DNA of 64,000 nt from Brevibacillus brevis (GCF_031583145.1 NZ_CP134050.1:5135501-5199500), one strand, 5' to 3'; counted from the first letter of the stretch, positions 48,230 to 57,846 are shown. Notes: generated by a model not told the origin, from the letters alone. Translations and numbers: made by a program.

Positions 48230-50287
48230 ATGTTCCGGTTTACCAGCATCCGTTCGCGAACACTCAGCATCATGCTTCCCGTCATCCTTGTCACCTTGTT
48301 GGTCGTGATGGGATTGTCTTACTGGTTTTCCACCGCTCTTTTAAACGAAGAGATCACCAGTAACATGAACTACCAGCTGGACATGATCAGCGGCACTGTA
48401 GAAAAGCGGCTGGAGGCCCACAGCAAAGTGGTGGAAAGCCTGGCCCGCGCCATCGACAGCTCTCCGCAGCCAGTCGATATGGAGCATCTGAATGCGCTGC
48501 TCAAAAAATTCGTCCCGATCAACGAAACCTCTCTGGGAATGGGCATATTCATGGAGCCCTTCCGATATGATCCAATCAAACCGTTCGTCTCGACTTACGG
48601 TACGCTGCAGGATGACGGCACAGTAACGCTCACAGATGAGTACAACGACTCTGACTACAACTATCCGAATCAGTCCTGGTACAAAATCGGGGCCACAACC
48701 AAACAGCCTGTCGATTTCTCGCTGCCATACTATGACGACGTGGCGAAGACGTCCATGCTGACGGTCGTAGCCCCCATCCACTCTCCGGACAAAAAATTCC
48801 TCGGCGTGGTCACAGACGACATCGAGCTGGGCGACATCCAAAAATTCGTCTCGGAGACAAAGGTCGGCCAAACCGGCTGGTCGTTCCTCGTCGATCAGGA
48901 AGGCCAGTACCTCGCTCATCCGCAGACCGAAAAAATGATGAAGCAAACCATTTCTTCCGATGAGAATGCATCCCTGGCGAAGCTCGCCCCCACCTTGCTG
49001 GCTCAGGCAGAAGGCAGCTCGGAATTCACGGATGGAAATGGGCTCAACCGTATTTATTTTCAAAAAGTCCCGCAAACCAACTGGACTTTGGCTCTCGTCA
49101 TGCCGGAAAAAGAATTTGTCAGCCCGCTGCGCATGCTGCTCATCCGACTGGCCGCCGTCAGCGTCGCAGGACTGCTTGTTCTCGTGCTGGTGATTCATTT
49201 GTACAGCAAGAACCTCGCGAAGCAAATCGACAAAGCGAACCAGCTCTCTTTGGCCCTGTCGGCAGGCGACTTCACCGCTTCGATGGAGATTCAGACCTCC
49301 GATGAGATCGGAAGAATGGGAGAGCGCTTCAACGAGATGACGGCTCGACTTCGGGAAACACTGGAGCGAGTCAGCCACAGCTCCCATCAGGTAGCGTCAA
49401 CGTCCGAACAGCTGATGGCCAGCGCCGAGCAAACCAGTCACGCTACCGAGCAGATCGCGCAGAGCGTTCAGGAAATCGCCCACGGCACCGAGGAGCAGGT
49501 GAGCGCAACGAGCAAAGGCAGTGATGTCGTCACGGAAATCGCTCAGCTGATCGTTCAGATGGAAAATGGCATGGAGGTCGTCAGCTCCTCGATGGCAGAG
49601 GCGTACAAGCAAGCTTCCGCAGGCAACCAGATGGCCGTGCAAGCCGTCGAGCAGATGAGCGTCATTCAGACGGAAATGCAGCAGACGGCTGTCATGGTCA
49701 ACACGCTGGGACAGCGCTCCGAAGAAATCGGGCAAATGATTACGCTGATTACCACGATTGCGGCTCAAACGAATCTGTTGGCGCTCAATGCGGCGATCGA
49801 AGCTGCGCGTGCGGGAGAACACGGCAGGGGCTTTGCCGTGGTAGCGGACGAGGTCCGCAAACTGGCGGAGCAATCGAGCTCTGCTGCCGAACAAGTGAGC
49901 AGGATCGTCGCCGATATCCAGCGAGATACCGATGCCGCCATTTCCGGGATGAGCCATGGCGAAGCAATCCTGCAGGACGGCATGAGCCTCGTTCAGTCGA
50001 CCGGATCCGCGTTTGAACAGATCAGCAGCGCTACGAGCGAACTGTTTGCCCGAACGGACAAGCTGTCTGTGGAAATGAAGCAGATCAGCGAACAAATGGA
50101 AACCATCGTCTCTGCCATCGACGACATTTCCGCAATAGCCGAACGTTCGGCCGATTACTCACAGAACGTTGCGGCCGCGGCCGAAGAACAAAATGCGTCC
50201 ATGCAGGAAATCTCCGCGGCGGCCACCATGCTTGCAAAAATGGCCGAAGAGATGAACGATGCGGTCCGTTCCTTCAAGCTATCCTAG
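48230..50287 (+). CDS. methyl-accepting chemotaxis protein with extracellular dCache domain
   Basis: 685 residues from ATG 48230, with AGGAAAGGAG upstream. The first transmembrane helix is [18 protein letters not shown]. An extracellular dCache sensor follows (roughly 40-290; [40 protein letters not shown]). The second helix is [19 protein letters not shown], then a HAMP domain and a long coiled coil with the signalling tip [20 protein letters not shown] and [20 protein letters not shown]. It detects a small ligand and controls CheA. It is not near other chemotaxis genes. Confidence 0.93.
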   Translation: MFRFTSIRSRTLSIMLPVILVTLLVVMGLSYWFSTALLNEEITSNMNYQLDMISGTVEKRLEAHSKVVESLARAIDSSPQPVDMEHLNALLKKFVPINETSLGMGIFMEPFRYDPIKPFVSTYGTLQDDGTVTLTDEYNDSDYNYPNQSWYKIGATTKQPVDFSLPYYDDVAKTSMLTVVAPIHSPDKKFLGVVTDDIELGDIQKFVSETKVGQTGWSFLVDQEGQYLAHPQTEKMMKQTISSDENASLAKLAPTLLAQAEGSSEFTDGNGLNRIYFQKVPQTNWTLALVMPEKEFVSPLRMLLIRLAAVSVAGLLVLVLVIHLYSKNLAKQIDKANQLSLALSAGDFTASMEIQTSDEIGRMGERFNEMTARLRETLERVSHSSHQVASTSEQLMASAEQTSHATEQIAQSVQEIAHGTEEQVSATSKGSDVVTEIAQLIVQMENGMEVVSSSMAEAYKQASAGNQMAVQAVEQMSVIQTEMQQTAVMVNTLGQRSEEIGQMITLITTIAAQTNLLALNAAIEAARAGEHGRGFAVVADEVRKLAEQSSSAAEQVSRIVADIQRDTDAAISGMSHGEAILQDGMSLVQSTGSAFEQISSATSELFARTDKLSVEMKQISEQMETIVSAIDDISAIAERSADYSQNVAAAAEEQNASMQEISAAATMLAKMAEEMNDAVRSFKLS

Positions 50288-50305
50288 GCATCCCCGTCCT
50301 ATTGG

Positions 50306-50419
50306 AAACCTGGCTACTCCACGCCTTTTGACGGAGACGCGGTTGCCCTTATACGGGATAGGAGTTTTATCAATTCCTATCTGTATGAAAAAAGCCGGTG
50401 CGATCGTACGCACCGGCTT
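50306..50419 (+). ncRNA. candidate structured RNA, copy B, ending in a terminator
   Basis: Starts 18 bases after the chemoreceptor stop. It contains AAACCTGGCT, the identical 17-base core (50338-50354) and TTCCTATCTG (50374-50383) shared with copy A. An added stem GATAGGA / TCCTATC is absent in A. It then runs into the strong terminator AAAAAGCCGGTGCG / CGCACCGGCTTTTT (50388-50420), which can also serve gcvH on the other strand. It could be the receptor mRNA 3' end or a separate RNA. Confidence 0.4.
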
Positions 50420-50433
50420 TTTGTTCGCTTTTC

Positions 50434-50814
50434 CTATTCTTTTACCATCGCTTCGTACTTGTCGGCCGGAAGCAGCTTGTCCAGTTCAGCCGCATCTGTC
50501 AGCTCCACAGCGATCATCCACGCTTTTTCGTAAGGCGAGGAGTTGACCAGCTCCGGTGCATCTTCCAGTTCACCGTTTACTTCTACCACTTTTCCGGTTA
50601 CAGGAGCGTACAGCTCGGACACTGTTTTTACGGATTCCACACTGCCGAACGGCTCGTCTTGCTTGATCGTCGCGCCGACTTCCGGCAGCTCGACGAACAC
50701 GATGTCACCCAGCTCGGACTGAGCAAAAGCAGTAATGCCGATGTAAGCCTTGTTTCCTTCTACACGTACCCACTCATGCTCTTCGCTGTAACGTAGATCT
50801 TTCGGGAATTCCAT
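50434..50814 (-). CDS. gcvH: glycine cleavage system H protein
   Basis: 126 residues, the normal length. The lipoyl-lysine lies in [20 protein letters not shown], and the start [19 protein letters not shown] is characteristic. It shuttles the aminomethyl group between P and T proteins and, in Firmicutes, passes lipoyl or octanoyl groups to other enzymes. It stands alone without gcvT/gcvP, the usual arrangement in Bacilli. Confidence 0.96.
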   Translation of the reverse strand: MEFPKDLRYSEEHEWVRVEGNKAYIGITAFAQSELGDIVFVELPEVGATIKQDEPFGSVESVKTVSELYAPVTGKVVEVNGELEDAPELVNSSPYEKAWMIAVELTDAAELDKLLPADKYEAMVKE

Positions 50815-50872
50815 CGTTTACGTATCCTCCTATCAGGTACTGTCCATACCACATACTTATTTGACGAACATT

Positions 50873-51325
50873 CTAGGATTCCTCTTCGATCCCCAAAATT
50901 CTAAACAGGCGTTTTTTCACCAGGTTGAGTCCCTTTTCTCCGGCCTGGAAATGGCGCAGCTGCAGGTTCTCGTCAAACAGGTAGAAGGCTGGGACATACT
51001 CGTTTTGGAAAGCATCGACGGTTTTCATCTCGTTGTCGATGGCGATAGGATGGGTCAGGTTGTGTTCGGCGATGGTTTGCTTGATCGTTTCGATGTCTGT
51101 ATCCTTCTCGGAACGAGGCATGTGAATCCCGACTACTTTCAATCCATTGGCTGCATACTTGTCCCGCCACTCGTTGACGCTCGGCATGGACTCCTTGCAC
51201 ATGTGGCAGCTGACGGACCAGAAGTGGACCAATACCGGACTGCCTGCCAGATCGGCTTTGGTCACCTGGCCGTTTACCCATTCGGTAATCCCAGGAAAAT
51301 CAGGCAATTCTTCACGCAAACGCAT
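50873..51325 (-). CDS. ykuV: thiol-disulfide oxidoreductase YkuV
   Basis: 150 residues from ATG 51325 with AAAGGGGTG upstream. Thioredoxin-like redoxin with the active site HFWSVSCHMCKESMPSVNEW (CHMC). The conserved VVGIHMPRSEKDTDIETIK and EYVPAFYLFDENLQLRHFQA closely resemble B. subtilis YkuV. No signal peptide, so cytosolic thiol reduction. It lies downstream of ykuU, as in B. subtilis, but separated by a terminator here. Confidence 0.9.
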   Translation of the reverse strand: MRLREELPDFPGITEWVNGQVTKADLAGSPVLVHFWSVSCHMCKESMPSVNEWRDKYAANGLKVVGIHMPRSEKDTDIETIKQTIAEHNLTHPIAIDNEMKTVDAFQNEYVPAFYLFDENLQLRHFQAGEKGLNLVKKRLFRILGIEEES

Positions 51326-51448
51326 CCACGAACACCCCTTTGTTATGTATGAGTTTGACTCCAGTAAAAAACCTCTGCCCGAGGCCTGCACCGAAGGGCG
51401 TCCGCGCTCGGCGGAAAGCGATTCTTGCCGGATCGGGCAGAGGGTGTT

Positions 51449-51480
51449 AAAAAAGGGCCTAACACCGGTTAGACCCTTCT
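51449..51480 (-). terminator. intrinsic terminator of ykuU
   Basis: AAGGGCCTAAC (51453-51463) pairs with GTTAGACCCTT (51468-51478, one mismatch), followed on the minus strand by TTTTTTAA. Confidence 0.75.
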
Positions 51481-51500
51481 TTCTTTTGTTGAAGCAATCC

Positions 51501-52049
51501 TTATTTCGCAGTCAGTTGAGCTTGTCCTGGGCGCCAGTTAGCTGGGCACAGTCCACCGGATTGCAGAGCTTGCAGCACGCGCAGCGTTTCGTCAGTGGAA
51601 CGTCCGATGTTCAGGTCGTTCACTACTTGATATTTCAGTACGCCTTCTGGATCGATGATGAACAGACCGCGGTAAGCTTGTCCGCCTTCTTCATCCAGTA
51701 CGCCGTAATCGCGAGCAGTCGTTTTGTTGAAGTCTGCTGCCAGCGGATAGTTCAGGCCGCCCAGACCGTTTTGGTCGCGAGGAGTGTTGATCCAAGCGCG
51801 GTGGGAGTGGATGGAGTCAGTGGATACACCCAGAATCTCAGCATCCAGATCCTTGAATTCTTCGATCGCATCGCTCAGTGCGATGATTTCAGTTGGGCAT
51901 ACGAAGGTAAAGTCGAGCGGATAGAAGAACAGTACCAGCCATTTACCACGGTAGTCGGAAAGGGATACTTTGCCGAAATCTTTACCGTTGCCCAGTGCAG
52001 TTTCCAGTGTGAAGTCTGGAGCTTTGTTTCCTACGAGACGTTGAGCCAT
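51501..52049 (-). CDS. ykuU: typical 2-Cys peroxiredoxin YkuU
   Basis: 182 residues from ATG 52049, with AAGGAGG upstream. AhpC/Prx1-type peroxidase: peroxidatic Cys in [11 protein letters not shown], resolving Cys in [11 protein letters not shown], and the conserved Thr of the active site. It reduces peroxides using thioredoxin-like donors, plausibly YkuV. A consensus-like promoter precedes it; no PerR box was seen there. Confidence 0.92.
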   Translation of the reverse strand: MAQRLVGNKAPDFTLETALGNGKDFGKVSLSDYRGKWLVLFFYPLDFTFVCPTEIIALSDAIEEFKDLDAEILGVSTDSIHSHRAWINTPRDQNGLGGLNYPLAADFNKTTARDYGVLDEEGGQAYRGLFIIDPEGVLKYQVVNDLNIGRSTDETLRVLQALQSGGLCPANWRPGQAQLTAK

Positions 52050-52092
52050 TATGTGAAACCTCCTTAGGAATATGATCTTGCCTACATGTCCC

Positions 52093-52122
52093 ATGATAGC
52101 AAAAACTCTAGTTTATAGTCAA
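52093..52122 (-). promoter_or_regulatory. sigma-A promoter of ykuU
   Basis: On the minus strand TTGACT (52117-52122), an 18-base spacer and TATCAT (52093-52098) with an extended TGC before it lie 44 bases upstream of the start codon. Confidence 0.55.
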
Positions 52123-52221
52123 TACAATGTAGGAATGATTTCAACCTGTTATTCTTTTTCAATTACACGCATTCATCTGTCCACTCACAACAATTACTAG
52201 AGTAACCAGAGAAGCTCCCTT

Positions 52222-53412
52222 CTATACGCGCTTCTGCCTGCGCAAAAGAACACCGGAGTCGCGAATCGATTGGGCTGCTTCCCTAAGCACATCGGGCGTC
52301 TGCACCAAGGCGATGCGGACATAGCCTTCTCCCTCCGCTCCAAAGGCGCTCCCCGGAATGACGACAACTCCTGCCTCTTCCAAAAGGGCGAAGGCGAATT
52401 CGCGCGATGTCCAGTCATCCGGCACCTTGGCCCACACGAACATGGTAGCCTTGGGAGGCTCGATCACCCAGCCCGCTTCAGCCAGTGCGGACAGCAGCAC
52501 ATCCCTTCGCTCCTGGTAGATCGGTCCGACTGCGTTTTTTCCGCCCGAGAGCCGGTCTGCCCTCAGCGCCTCGACTGCCATTTGCTGAACCGGCAAAAAA
52601 ACGCCGTAGTCTACATTGGACTTCACGACAGCGAGCGGCCGTATGATCTCGGCATTTCCGACCACGTACGCGATGCGGCAGCCTGCCATGTTGAAGCTTT
52701 TGGAGAAGGAATTGAACTCAATGCCAACATCCTTGGCCCCTGCCGCCTGCAGAAAACTGGGGGGCTTGTATCCGTCGAAAGCCATTTCCGAATAGGCCAG
52801 ATCGTGTACGACGATAATATCGTGGCGTTTCGCGAACGCGACCACTTCTTCAAAGAAATCCAGCGTGGCCACAGCCGAGACCGGATTGTTCGGATAGTTC
52901 AGAATCATGAATGCGGCCCGGTCCGCCACTTCCTCGGGAATCGCGGTCAGATCAGGGAGAAACCCGTTTTCCTGACGCAGCGGCATGGCATACGGAATCG
53001 CGCCCGCCAAATGGACGCTGCCTGCGTATATGGGATAGCCAGGGTCGGGGACGAGCACGAGATCGCCCGGATCGGTCCAGGCCAACGCGAAGTGAGCGAG
53101 GCCATCCTGCGAGCCCATCAGAGAATGCACCTCTTTGTCCGGCGCCAGCTCCACTCCAAAGCGAAACTGGTACCAGCGGGCCACCTCCTCGCGAAACGCC
53201 GCTGTCCCTTCGCTCAAAGCATATCCGAACGCTCCCGGCTGCCGGATCGCTTCCGACAGCGTTTGCAGGAGGTGATCGTCCGGCTGCTGGTCCGGGCTGC
53301 CGATGCTCAGGTCGTAGACCGCCCTGCGCTTTGCCGCTTCTCGCTTGCGCTCGGCCATCTCGGAAAAGATCGCCGCCGACAAATGCTCGAGTCGTTTGGA
53401 AGGCTTTCGCAT
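52222..53412 (-). CDS. class I/II PLP aminotransferase, LL-DAP-aminotransferase-like
   Basis: 396 residues. Fold-type I features are LSIGSPDQQPDDHLLQTLSE, YPIYAGSVHLAGAIPYAMPL, ILNYPNNPVSAVATLDFFEE, HDLAYSEMAFDGYKPPSFLQ and the PLP lysine in FNSFSKSFNMAGCRIAYVVG. It belongs to the aspartate/aromatic/LL-diaminopimelate aminotransferase group. The amino donor cannot be deduced. It starts two bases upstream of the end of the ArsC-like gene, so they are cotranscribed. Confidence 0.88.
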   Translation of the reverse strand: MRKPSKRLEHLSAAIFSEMAERKREAAKRRAVYDLSIGSPDQQPDDHLLQTLSEAIRQPGAFGYALSEGTAAFREEVARWYQFRFGVELAPDKEVHSLMGSQDGLAHFALAWTDPGDLVLVPDPGYPIYAGSVHLAGAIPYAMPLRQENGFLPDLTAIPEEVADRAAFMILNYPNNPVSAVATLDFFEEVVAFAKRHDIIVVHDLAYSEMAFDGYKPPSFLQAAGAKDVGIEFNSFSKSFNMAGCRIAYVVGNAEIIRPLAVVKSNVDYGVFLPVQQMAVEALRADRLSGGKNAVGPIYQERRDVLLSALAEAGWVIEPPKATMFVWAKVPDDWTSREFAFALLEEAGVVVIPGSAFGAEGEGYVRIALVQTPDVLREAAQSIRDSGVLLRRQKRV

Positions 53413-53414
53413 GT

Positions 53415-53777
53415 CTACTTGCCTCCCCAGGCTTTTTCCAGTTCCTCTGCCTTGAAGCCCAAGGTCACCTTCTCGTCGTCCGTGATCAGCGGACGCTTGA
53501 TCAGCTTGCCGTTGGAAGCCAGCAGAGCGAGCATTTCCTCATCAGACATGCCGGGCAGCTTGTCTTTCAGCCCCAGCTCCCGGTACTGGACGCCGCTGAC
53601 ATTGAAAAACTTGCGCAGGTCAAGTCCGCTCGCCTTCCAGATGCTGCTTAGCTCTTCCTTGGACGGAGGAGCATCGACAATCGGGATTTCCTCGAACGCA
53701 ACACCCTCGTCCTGAAGCCATTTTTTTGCTTTGCGGCACGTGTCGCATTTGTTGTATAAGTACGCTTTGATCGCCAT
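53415..53777 (-). CDS. ArsC/Spx-like thioredoxin-fold protein (YusI type)
   Basis: 120 residues from ATG 53777, with GAGGTGAC upstream. It begins IKAYLYNKCDTCRKAKKWLQ with a CxxC motif, then RKFFNVSGVQYRELGLKDKL and LIKRPLITDDEKVTLGFKAE, the ArsC-like pattern of YusI/YffB proteins. It may act as a glutaredoxin-like or mercaptopyruvate-linked reductase; it lacks Spx-specific DNA/RNA-polymerase features that I can identify. Sits just before the aminotransferase gene. Confidence 0.85.
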   Translation of the reverse strand: MAIKAYLYNKCDTCRKAKKWLQDEGVAFEEIPIVDAPPSKEELSSIWKASGLDLRKFFNVSGVQYRELGLKDKLPGMSDEEMLALLASNGKLIKRPLITDDEKVTLGFKAEELEKAWGGK

Positions 53778-53896
53778 GTATGTCACCTCGGTATGTGGAG
53801 TCCTTTGTGCATGATTTTTCCTATGGATAGCATACCATTGTCCAAGCGGCAGTGCATCCCTTTCCAGGAATGCTGCCGGCAGGCTTTGGGGGGTCG

Positions 53897-54781
53897 TCAA
53901 AAGACAGCTGTCTTCGGCATCCGCAAAGCGTTCCGCTCATGACCGACCGGTCCCCGCACCATGAGCTTCCCATCGCTATCGTGCACGATGGGCTCGAAAG
54001 GCAGCTCGGGAAAGCGGTCCGGCGGAAAATGCAGCACCCATTTGGTGAACGGCTCGGGTATCGCCGCACCTACTTCGAAGAGCGGGGGAATCTGCTTTCC
54101 GATGATGTCGTAGAGGTGCAAGGTCTGATCCTCGACAGCATAGACGAGAATCGCCTGCACACGCTCGGAATAATGCACGAGCCGCTCAAATGAGGGGCTG
54201 TACATATGCAGGAAAAAGGAAGACTCGTAGCCGACCGGGGCAAACACCCGAGAGATAGGCTCATGATTTTGGAAGCAGTCCCTCACCAATTGGACATCCC
54301 GCTCCTCGCGAAGGTGGATCGGGCGAAGCCCTCCATCCGAGCTGCCGCTGTGGGAATATTCCGCAACATAAGCATACTGCGGCACCATCCGAAATCCAAA
54401 GGGGGTGTAAAGCTCCGGCGTCTCCGTAAACAGCCACGCTGCCGGATATTCCCGATCGATGTCCGCGAGCATCTGCGAGAGGAGCTGGCGCATCAGGCCG
54501 CGCTTCCGATACTCGGGATGAGTCATGACGGATTGTATTCCGGCAGCCTCCACCCGCGCCCCGTCCATTTGCAGTTTGAGCGTAAACATCGAAGCGTTCG
54601 CTACGGCTCCCTCGCCGTCAAAAAACGTGTAGGGCCGGTACGTCGGATCCCAAAACCCTCGTGCGTGAAAGTCCTGAAGCTCATCGGCAGGAATGCCGAA
54701 GACACTTTCAAACAACGGGTACAACGATTCACGCTTGCTCGTTTCTTTCGAGTAGTGGCGATGGAAAGTCAGAGAGTCCAT
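53897..54781 (-). CDS. GNAT-family N-acetyltransferase, Eis-like
   Basis: 294 residues from ATG 54781, with GGAGGAG upstream. The acetyl-CoA loop is AGIQSVMTHPEYRKRGLMRQ, followed by LLSQMLADIDREYPAAWLFT and TPFGFRMVPQYAYVAEY. The C-terminal ~130 residues form a second domain as in Eis-type enzymes. It acetylates an amine substrate that cannot be named. Lies upstream of a short ORF on the same strand. Confidence 0.83.
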   Translation of the reverse strand: MDSLTFHRHYSKETSKRESLYPLFESVFGIPADELQDFHARGFWDPTYRPYTFFDGEGAVANASMFTLKLQMDGARVEAAGIQSVMTHPEYRKRGLMRQLLSQMLADIDREYPAAWLFTETPELYTPFGFRMVPQYAYVAEYSHSGSSDGGLRPIHLREERDVQLVRDCFQNHEPISRVFAPVGYESSFFLHMYSPSFERLVHYSERVQAILVYAVEDQTLHLYDIIGKQIPPLFEVGAAIPEPFTKWVLHFPPDRFPELPFEPIVHDSDGKLMVRGPVGHERNALRMPKTAVF

Positions 54782-54854
54782 CCTATTCTCCTCCTGCAGA
54801 AAAACGACAGCCTGTATTTGACGCTTCGGCTGTCGTTTTCCTGATGATGGGCTT

Positions 54855-55022
54855 TCATTCAATTGTCAGCACGATATCGCCGGCTTCGTCGGGGCCGGGA
54901 TTGACCTGCCACGTCTGCGCGAGCGGCGAATACGGCACACCCAGCTCCGTTCCTTTCAGGACTTCAGCCGCTTCTGCCAACGTGCCGGTCAAAGGCTCCG
55001 TATATTCGATCTCCCCGTCCAT
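54855..55022 (-). CDS. 55-residue acidic protein
   Basis: The frame starts at ATG 55022 after GGGAGGAGAGAGG and encodes MDGEIEYTEPLTGTLAEAAE, a middle part with GTELGVPYSPLAQTW and the end EAGDIVLTIE. The ribosome site is good and the composition is protein-like, acidic without cysteines. It sits between the DUF2797 and GNAT genes in the same direction. No family recognised. Confidence 0.55.
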   Translation of the reverse strand: MDGEIEYTEPLTGTLAEAAEVLKGTELGVPYSPLAQTWQVNPGPDEAGDIVLTIE

Positions 55023-55076
55023 CGCTGCCTCTCTCCTCCCTGCCGTTTGTTTCAGTGTGAAGGAGTTGGGGCTACT

Positions 55077-55889
55077 TTATGCAGATGGCTTCGCCGCTAC
55101 CTCAATTTGATAACCGGCGTGCTTTCGTGCCTGGAAGACGCCATTGTCGAAAATCAGGTACTGCGCCTTGACACCGATCAGTCGTCCACCGAGCTTTTCT
55201 TCCTTATCCAGCGTCCGGGAGTTGATCTTGTCCAGAGATTCCAGGATCGGATACGTGATGTCCACCCATTCGTCCTCCCGGTATTGGAACGGTTTGAACT
55301 CGTCCGGGAAATGGCTGTATACCTCGTCGCGCATCGCCAAAAGGTCGATCTCCTTGACGTCGCCCTTGAGCATCTTGCGCCAGTTGGTCTTGTCCGGCAA
55401 ATACTGGCTCAGATGGAACTCCAATTCGCCTGCCATGCGTCTGGTCGGCACCTCGGCGATCGGGATGGCGCGGATCGCTCCCTGATCGACCCAGCGCTTC
55501 AGCTGGTTGTGCTTGCGCGTAAGTCCCACCTTGATGTCGCTGGACACCGCCAAATAGACGAAGTGCGGAATCATGCAGTATTTTTCACCAAAGCTCTCGT
55601 CCCGGCACGTCCCCTGATCGAAATGGCATTCGTGCGGCTTGACGATGCACAGGTCATTTTCCGGCAGCTTGGTAAAACAGGGGTAGCAATACCCGCTGTT
55701 AAAGGTCTTGTTCGTCTTGCGGCCGCAGGCGATGCAGTTCTTTTCGCCCAAAAAGGAAATGGTCAGCTCTCTGCCCAGCCACTCGTTCAGGGGCAAGCGC
55801 TCTTCGCCGATTTCCAGGTAATAGTCTACGGGCTTGTCCTTCCCGTGATACTCGTGCGTGAGTCCATGCAAAATACCGCGGAGCTCCAC
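55077..55889 (-). CDS. DUF2797 family protein
   Basis: 270 residues. A zinc-binding-like cysteine cluster is present: NCIACGRKTNKTFNSGYCYP with CFTKL, then PHECHFDQGTCRDESFGEKY with CMIPHFVYLA. The KVGLTRKHNQLKRWVDQGAI segment recalls GIY-YIG-like regions. These proteins are conserved but uncharacterised in bacteria; nucleic acid binding is a guess. ATG 55889 has GGAGAGGAGAG upstream. Confidence 0.82.
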   Translation of the reverse strand: MELRGILHGLTHEYHGKDKPVDYYLEIGEERLPLNEWLGRELTISFLGEKNCIACGRKTNKTFNSGYCYPCFTKLPENDLCIVKPHECHFDQGTCRDESFGEKYCMIPHFVYLAVSSDIKVGLTRKHNQLKRWVDQGAIRAIPIAEVPTRRMAGELEFHLSQYLPDKTNWRKMLKGDVKEIDLLAMRDEVYSHFPDEFKPFQYREDEWVDITYPILESLDKINSRTLDKEEKLGGRLIGVKAQYLIFDNGVFQARKHAGYQIEVAAKPSA

Positions 55890-56030
55890 TTCGTTCTCTC
55901 CTCTCCTATGTACGGTCCTTCCATTCTACCATATCCCTTATGCCTACTGGCCGCTGTTTTCTTTTGGCAGCATGTTTTCCAAAAGAGGCGGTGAACCTAA
56001 AGGCATCTGAACCCAGAAGGAGGGGACGAC

Positions 56031-56732
56031 ATGCGCCGCGGCGCCTTTTACGCTATGCTCATCGCCTGCCTTCTCGGCTGGGGCGTCATTCCTGCTTGGG
56101 CGAGCGCTCCTGCTCCGCTCTATGAACCCATCCACCGGATAGACACGCAGAAAAAAGTTGTTGCGCTGACGTTTGATGACGGCCCGGACGCGACCTATAC
56201 CCCCAAAATTCTCGAGGTGCTGCATCAAAACAAAGTACCCGCCACCTTTTTTGTGCTCGGCTCCCAGGTGGAAAAGCATCCGCGGGTGATGCAATGGATT
56301 TCCAAAGCGGGACATGAGATCGGCAATCACGGGTACCACCACTACGATTTGAACAAGCTGACAGAGCACGAAGTCTACGAGGACATCAAACAAGGAGAGC
56401 GCGCCATCCTCAAGACGACAGGGATCCTGGCGCAATACTACCGTCCGCCCGGAGGCGTCATGACCCACGATGTGATGAACGCGGTACAGGCATGCGGGTA
56501 CGACATCATCCACTGGTCCGTAGACCCGCGGGACTGGTCGCTTGCCCGGACAGCATCCGTCATCGCCAAATCGGTGAAAAGCAATGTCTCGTCGGGGGAC
56601 ATCATCCTGTTTCACGACGGCGGACTGAACCAGCGCCAGACTGTAGCCGCCCTGCAGGAGCTCATAACGGATCTGCGTTCGCAAGGATACCGGTTCGTCA
56701 CCGTCAGCCAGCTGTTGGACGCTGCGAAATAG
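56031..56732 (+). CDS. second secreted polysaccharide deacetylase
   Basis: 233 residues. ATG 56031 follows GAAGGAGGGG. The signal peptide is FYAMLIACLLGWGVIPAWA. NodB motifs are complete: TFDDGPD (47-53), metal His100 and His104 in NHGYHH, RPPGGVMTHD, SVDPRDW and ILFHDGG. Likely acts on peptidoglycan or a surface glycan outside the membrane. Distantly related to the deacetylase at 14231. Followed by a terminator hairpin. Confidence 0.9.
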   Translation: MRRGAFYAMLIACLLGWGVIPAWASAPAPLYEPIHRIDTQKKVVALTFDDGPDATYTPKILEVLHQNKVPATFFVLGSQVEKHPRVMQWISKAGHEIGNHGYHHYDLNKLTEHEVYEDIKQGERAILKTTGILAQYYRPPGGVMTHDVMNAVQACGYDIIHWSVDPRDWSLARTASVIAKSVKSNVSSGDIILFHDGGLNQRQTVAALQELITDLRSQGYRFVTVSQLLDAAK

Positions 56733-56749
56733 TTCGAAGAAGAAGAAAA

Positions 56750-56788
56750 GCACCAGTGCTCGTTGTCAGCGTAGCATCTGGTGCCTTT
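56750..56788 (+). terminator. intrinsic terminator after the deacetylase
   Basis: CACCAGTGCT pairs imperfectly with AGCATCTGGTG, followed by CCTTTTGG, 18 bases after the stop codon. Confidence 0.6.
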
Positions 56789-56847
56789 TGGCGCTTAGAC
56801 CGTCTCGGCCTTTACACGCGTTTTCCCCGTTGAGAAAGACCTCTTCA

Positions 56848-56958
56848 TCATGGTAGTACGCGACATCTCCTTTGGCCCTTCGGCGTTGTCATTTTCCCCA
56901 AGTCATCGGCTTCCATGAAGTCTTGCGGAAACGATTGCAGCTTCAGAGGTTTCGTCAT
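56848..56958 (-). CDS. possible 36-residue micro-ORF coupled to the ATPase gene
   Basis: ATG 56958 overlaps the stop of the upstream ABC ATPase gene by four bases (ATGA). It encodes [20 protein letters not shown] followed by [16 protein letters not shown]. The overlap is the usual form for coupled genes, but the peptide has no recognisable family and could be a remnant of a lost partner or chance. Confidence 0.3.
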   Translation of the reverse strand: MTKPLKLQSFPQDFMEADDLGKMTTPKGQRRCRVLP

Positions 56959-57686
56959 TTCACCAGCACCCGTCCGAGGAAGGAGCGAAGACGTTCGTTT
57001 TGGGTGTCTTCGAACAGCTCTTCCGGCTTTCCTTCCGCCATGATAATGCCTTGGTCCATAAAGATGACCCGATCCCCCACTTCCCGGGCAAAGCCCATCT
57101 CATGCGTCACGACGATCATCGTCATGCCTTCCCTGGCCAGATCCTTCATGACGGCCAGCACCTCACCCACCAGCTCGGGATCGAGTGCGGAGGTAGGCTC
57201 GTCAAACAGCATCACCTTCGGATTCATGGCCAGTGCCCGAGCGATCGCCACCCGCTGCATCTGCCCGCCGGACAACCGATCCGGATAGACGTCCGCCTTG
57301 TCCGCCAGCCCCACTTTTTTCAGCAGCTCGAGCCCTCGCTCACGGGCTTGCTCCTGCGGCATTTTCCGCACCTTTACCGGAGCCAGCATCACATTTTCCA
57401 GCACGGTCTTGTGAGGGAACAGATTGAAGCGCTGGAACACCATCCCTACATCTTCCCGCACTTTGTTGATGTCGACCTTGGGATCGGACAAGTCGTGCCC
57501 ATTGATCACGATACGCCCGCTCGTCATTTCCTCCAGCTGATTCAGGCAGCGCAAAAAGGTACTTTTCCCCGACCCGGATGGTCCGATGACGCAGACCACT
57601 TCCCTTTCGGCCACCTGGGTCGTGATGCCTTTCAGCACCTGCAGCTGCCCGTAGTTCTTTTTCAAATCGGTTACTTGAATAATCAC
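56955..57686 (-). CDS. polar amino acid ABC transporter ATPase, GlnQ type, orphan
   Basis: 243 residues, the size of GlnQ-type ATPases. Walker [10 protein letters not shown], signature [15 protein letters not shown], Walker [15 protein letters not shown], switch VVTHEMGFA. In this family the ATPase couples to a periplasmic or lipid-anchored amino acid binding protein and a permease, but neither is next to it here. It may be shared with another locus. ATG 57686 lacks a strong purine site immediately upstream. Confidence 0.9.
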   Translation of the reverse strand: MIIQVTDLKKNYGQLQVLKGITTQVAEREVVCVIGPSGSGKSTFLRCLNQLEEMTSGRIVINGHDLSDPKVDINKVREDVGMVFQRFNLFPHKTVLENVMLAPVKVRKMPQEQARERGLELLKKVGLADKADVYPDRLSGGQMQRVAIARALAMNPKVMLFDEPTSALDPELVGEVLAVMKDLAREGMTMIVVTHEMGFAREVGDRVIFMDQGIIMAEGKPEELFEDTQNERLRSFLGRVLVK

Positions 57687-57784
57687 GGTACGCCCCCCTG
57701 TATCCGACTGCTCGCTTTCGTCTGTGCTTATAGTTTACATGAATAGTTAAAAAATTGCATGAATTTTGAACGCGTGCTCGAACA

Positions 57785-57820
57785 AAAAGACAACCGGGAC
57801 CGTATCAATGGCCCCGGCTT
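57785..57820 (-). terminator. intrinsic terminator of the P-type ATPase gene
   Basis: On the minus strand CCGGGGCC (57810-57817) pairs with GGTCCCGG (57794-57801, one mismatch), then TTGTCTTTTTG. Confidence 0.65.
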
Positions 57821-57846
57821 CTCTCTATATAGGGAAGAACTCCCCC

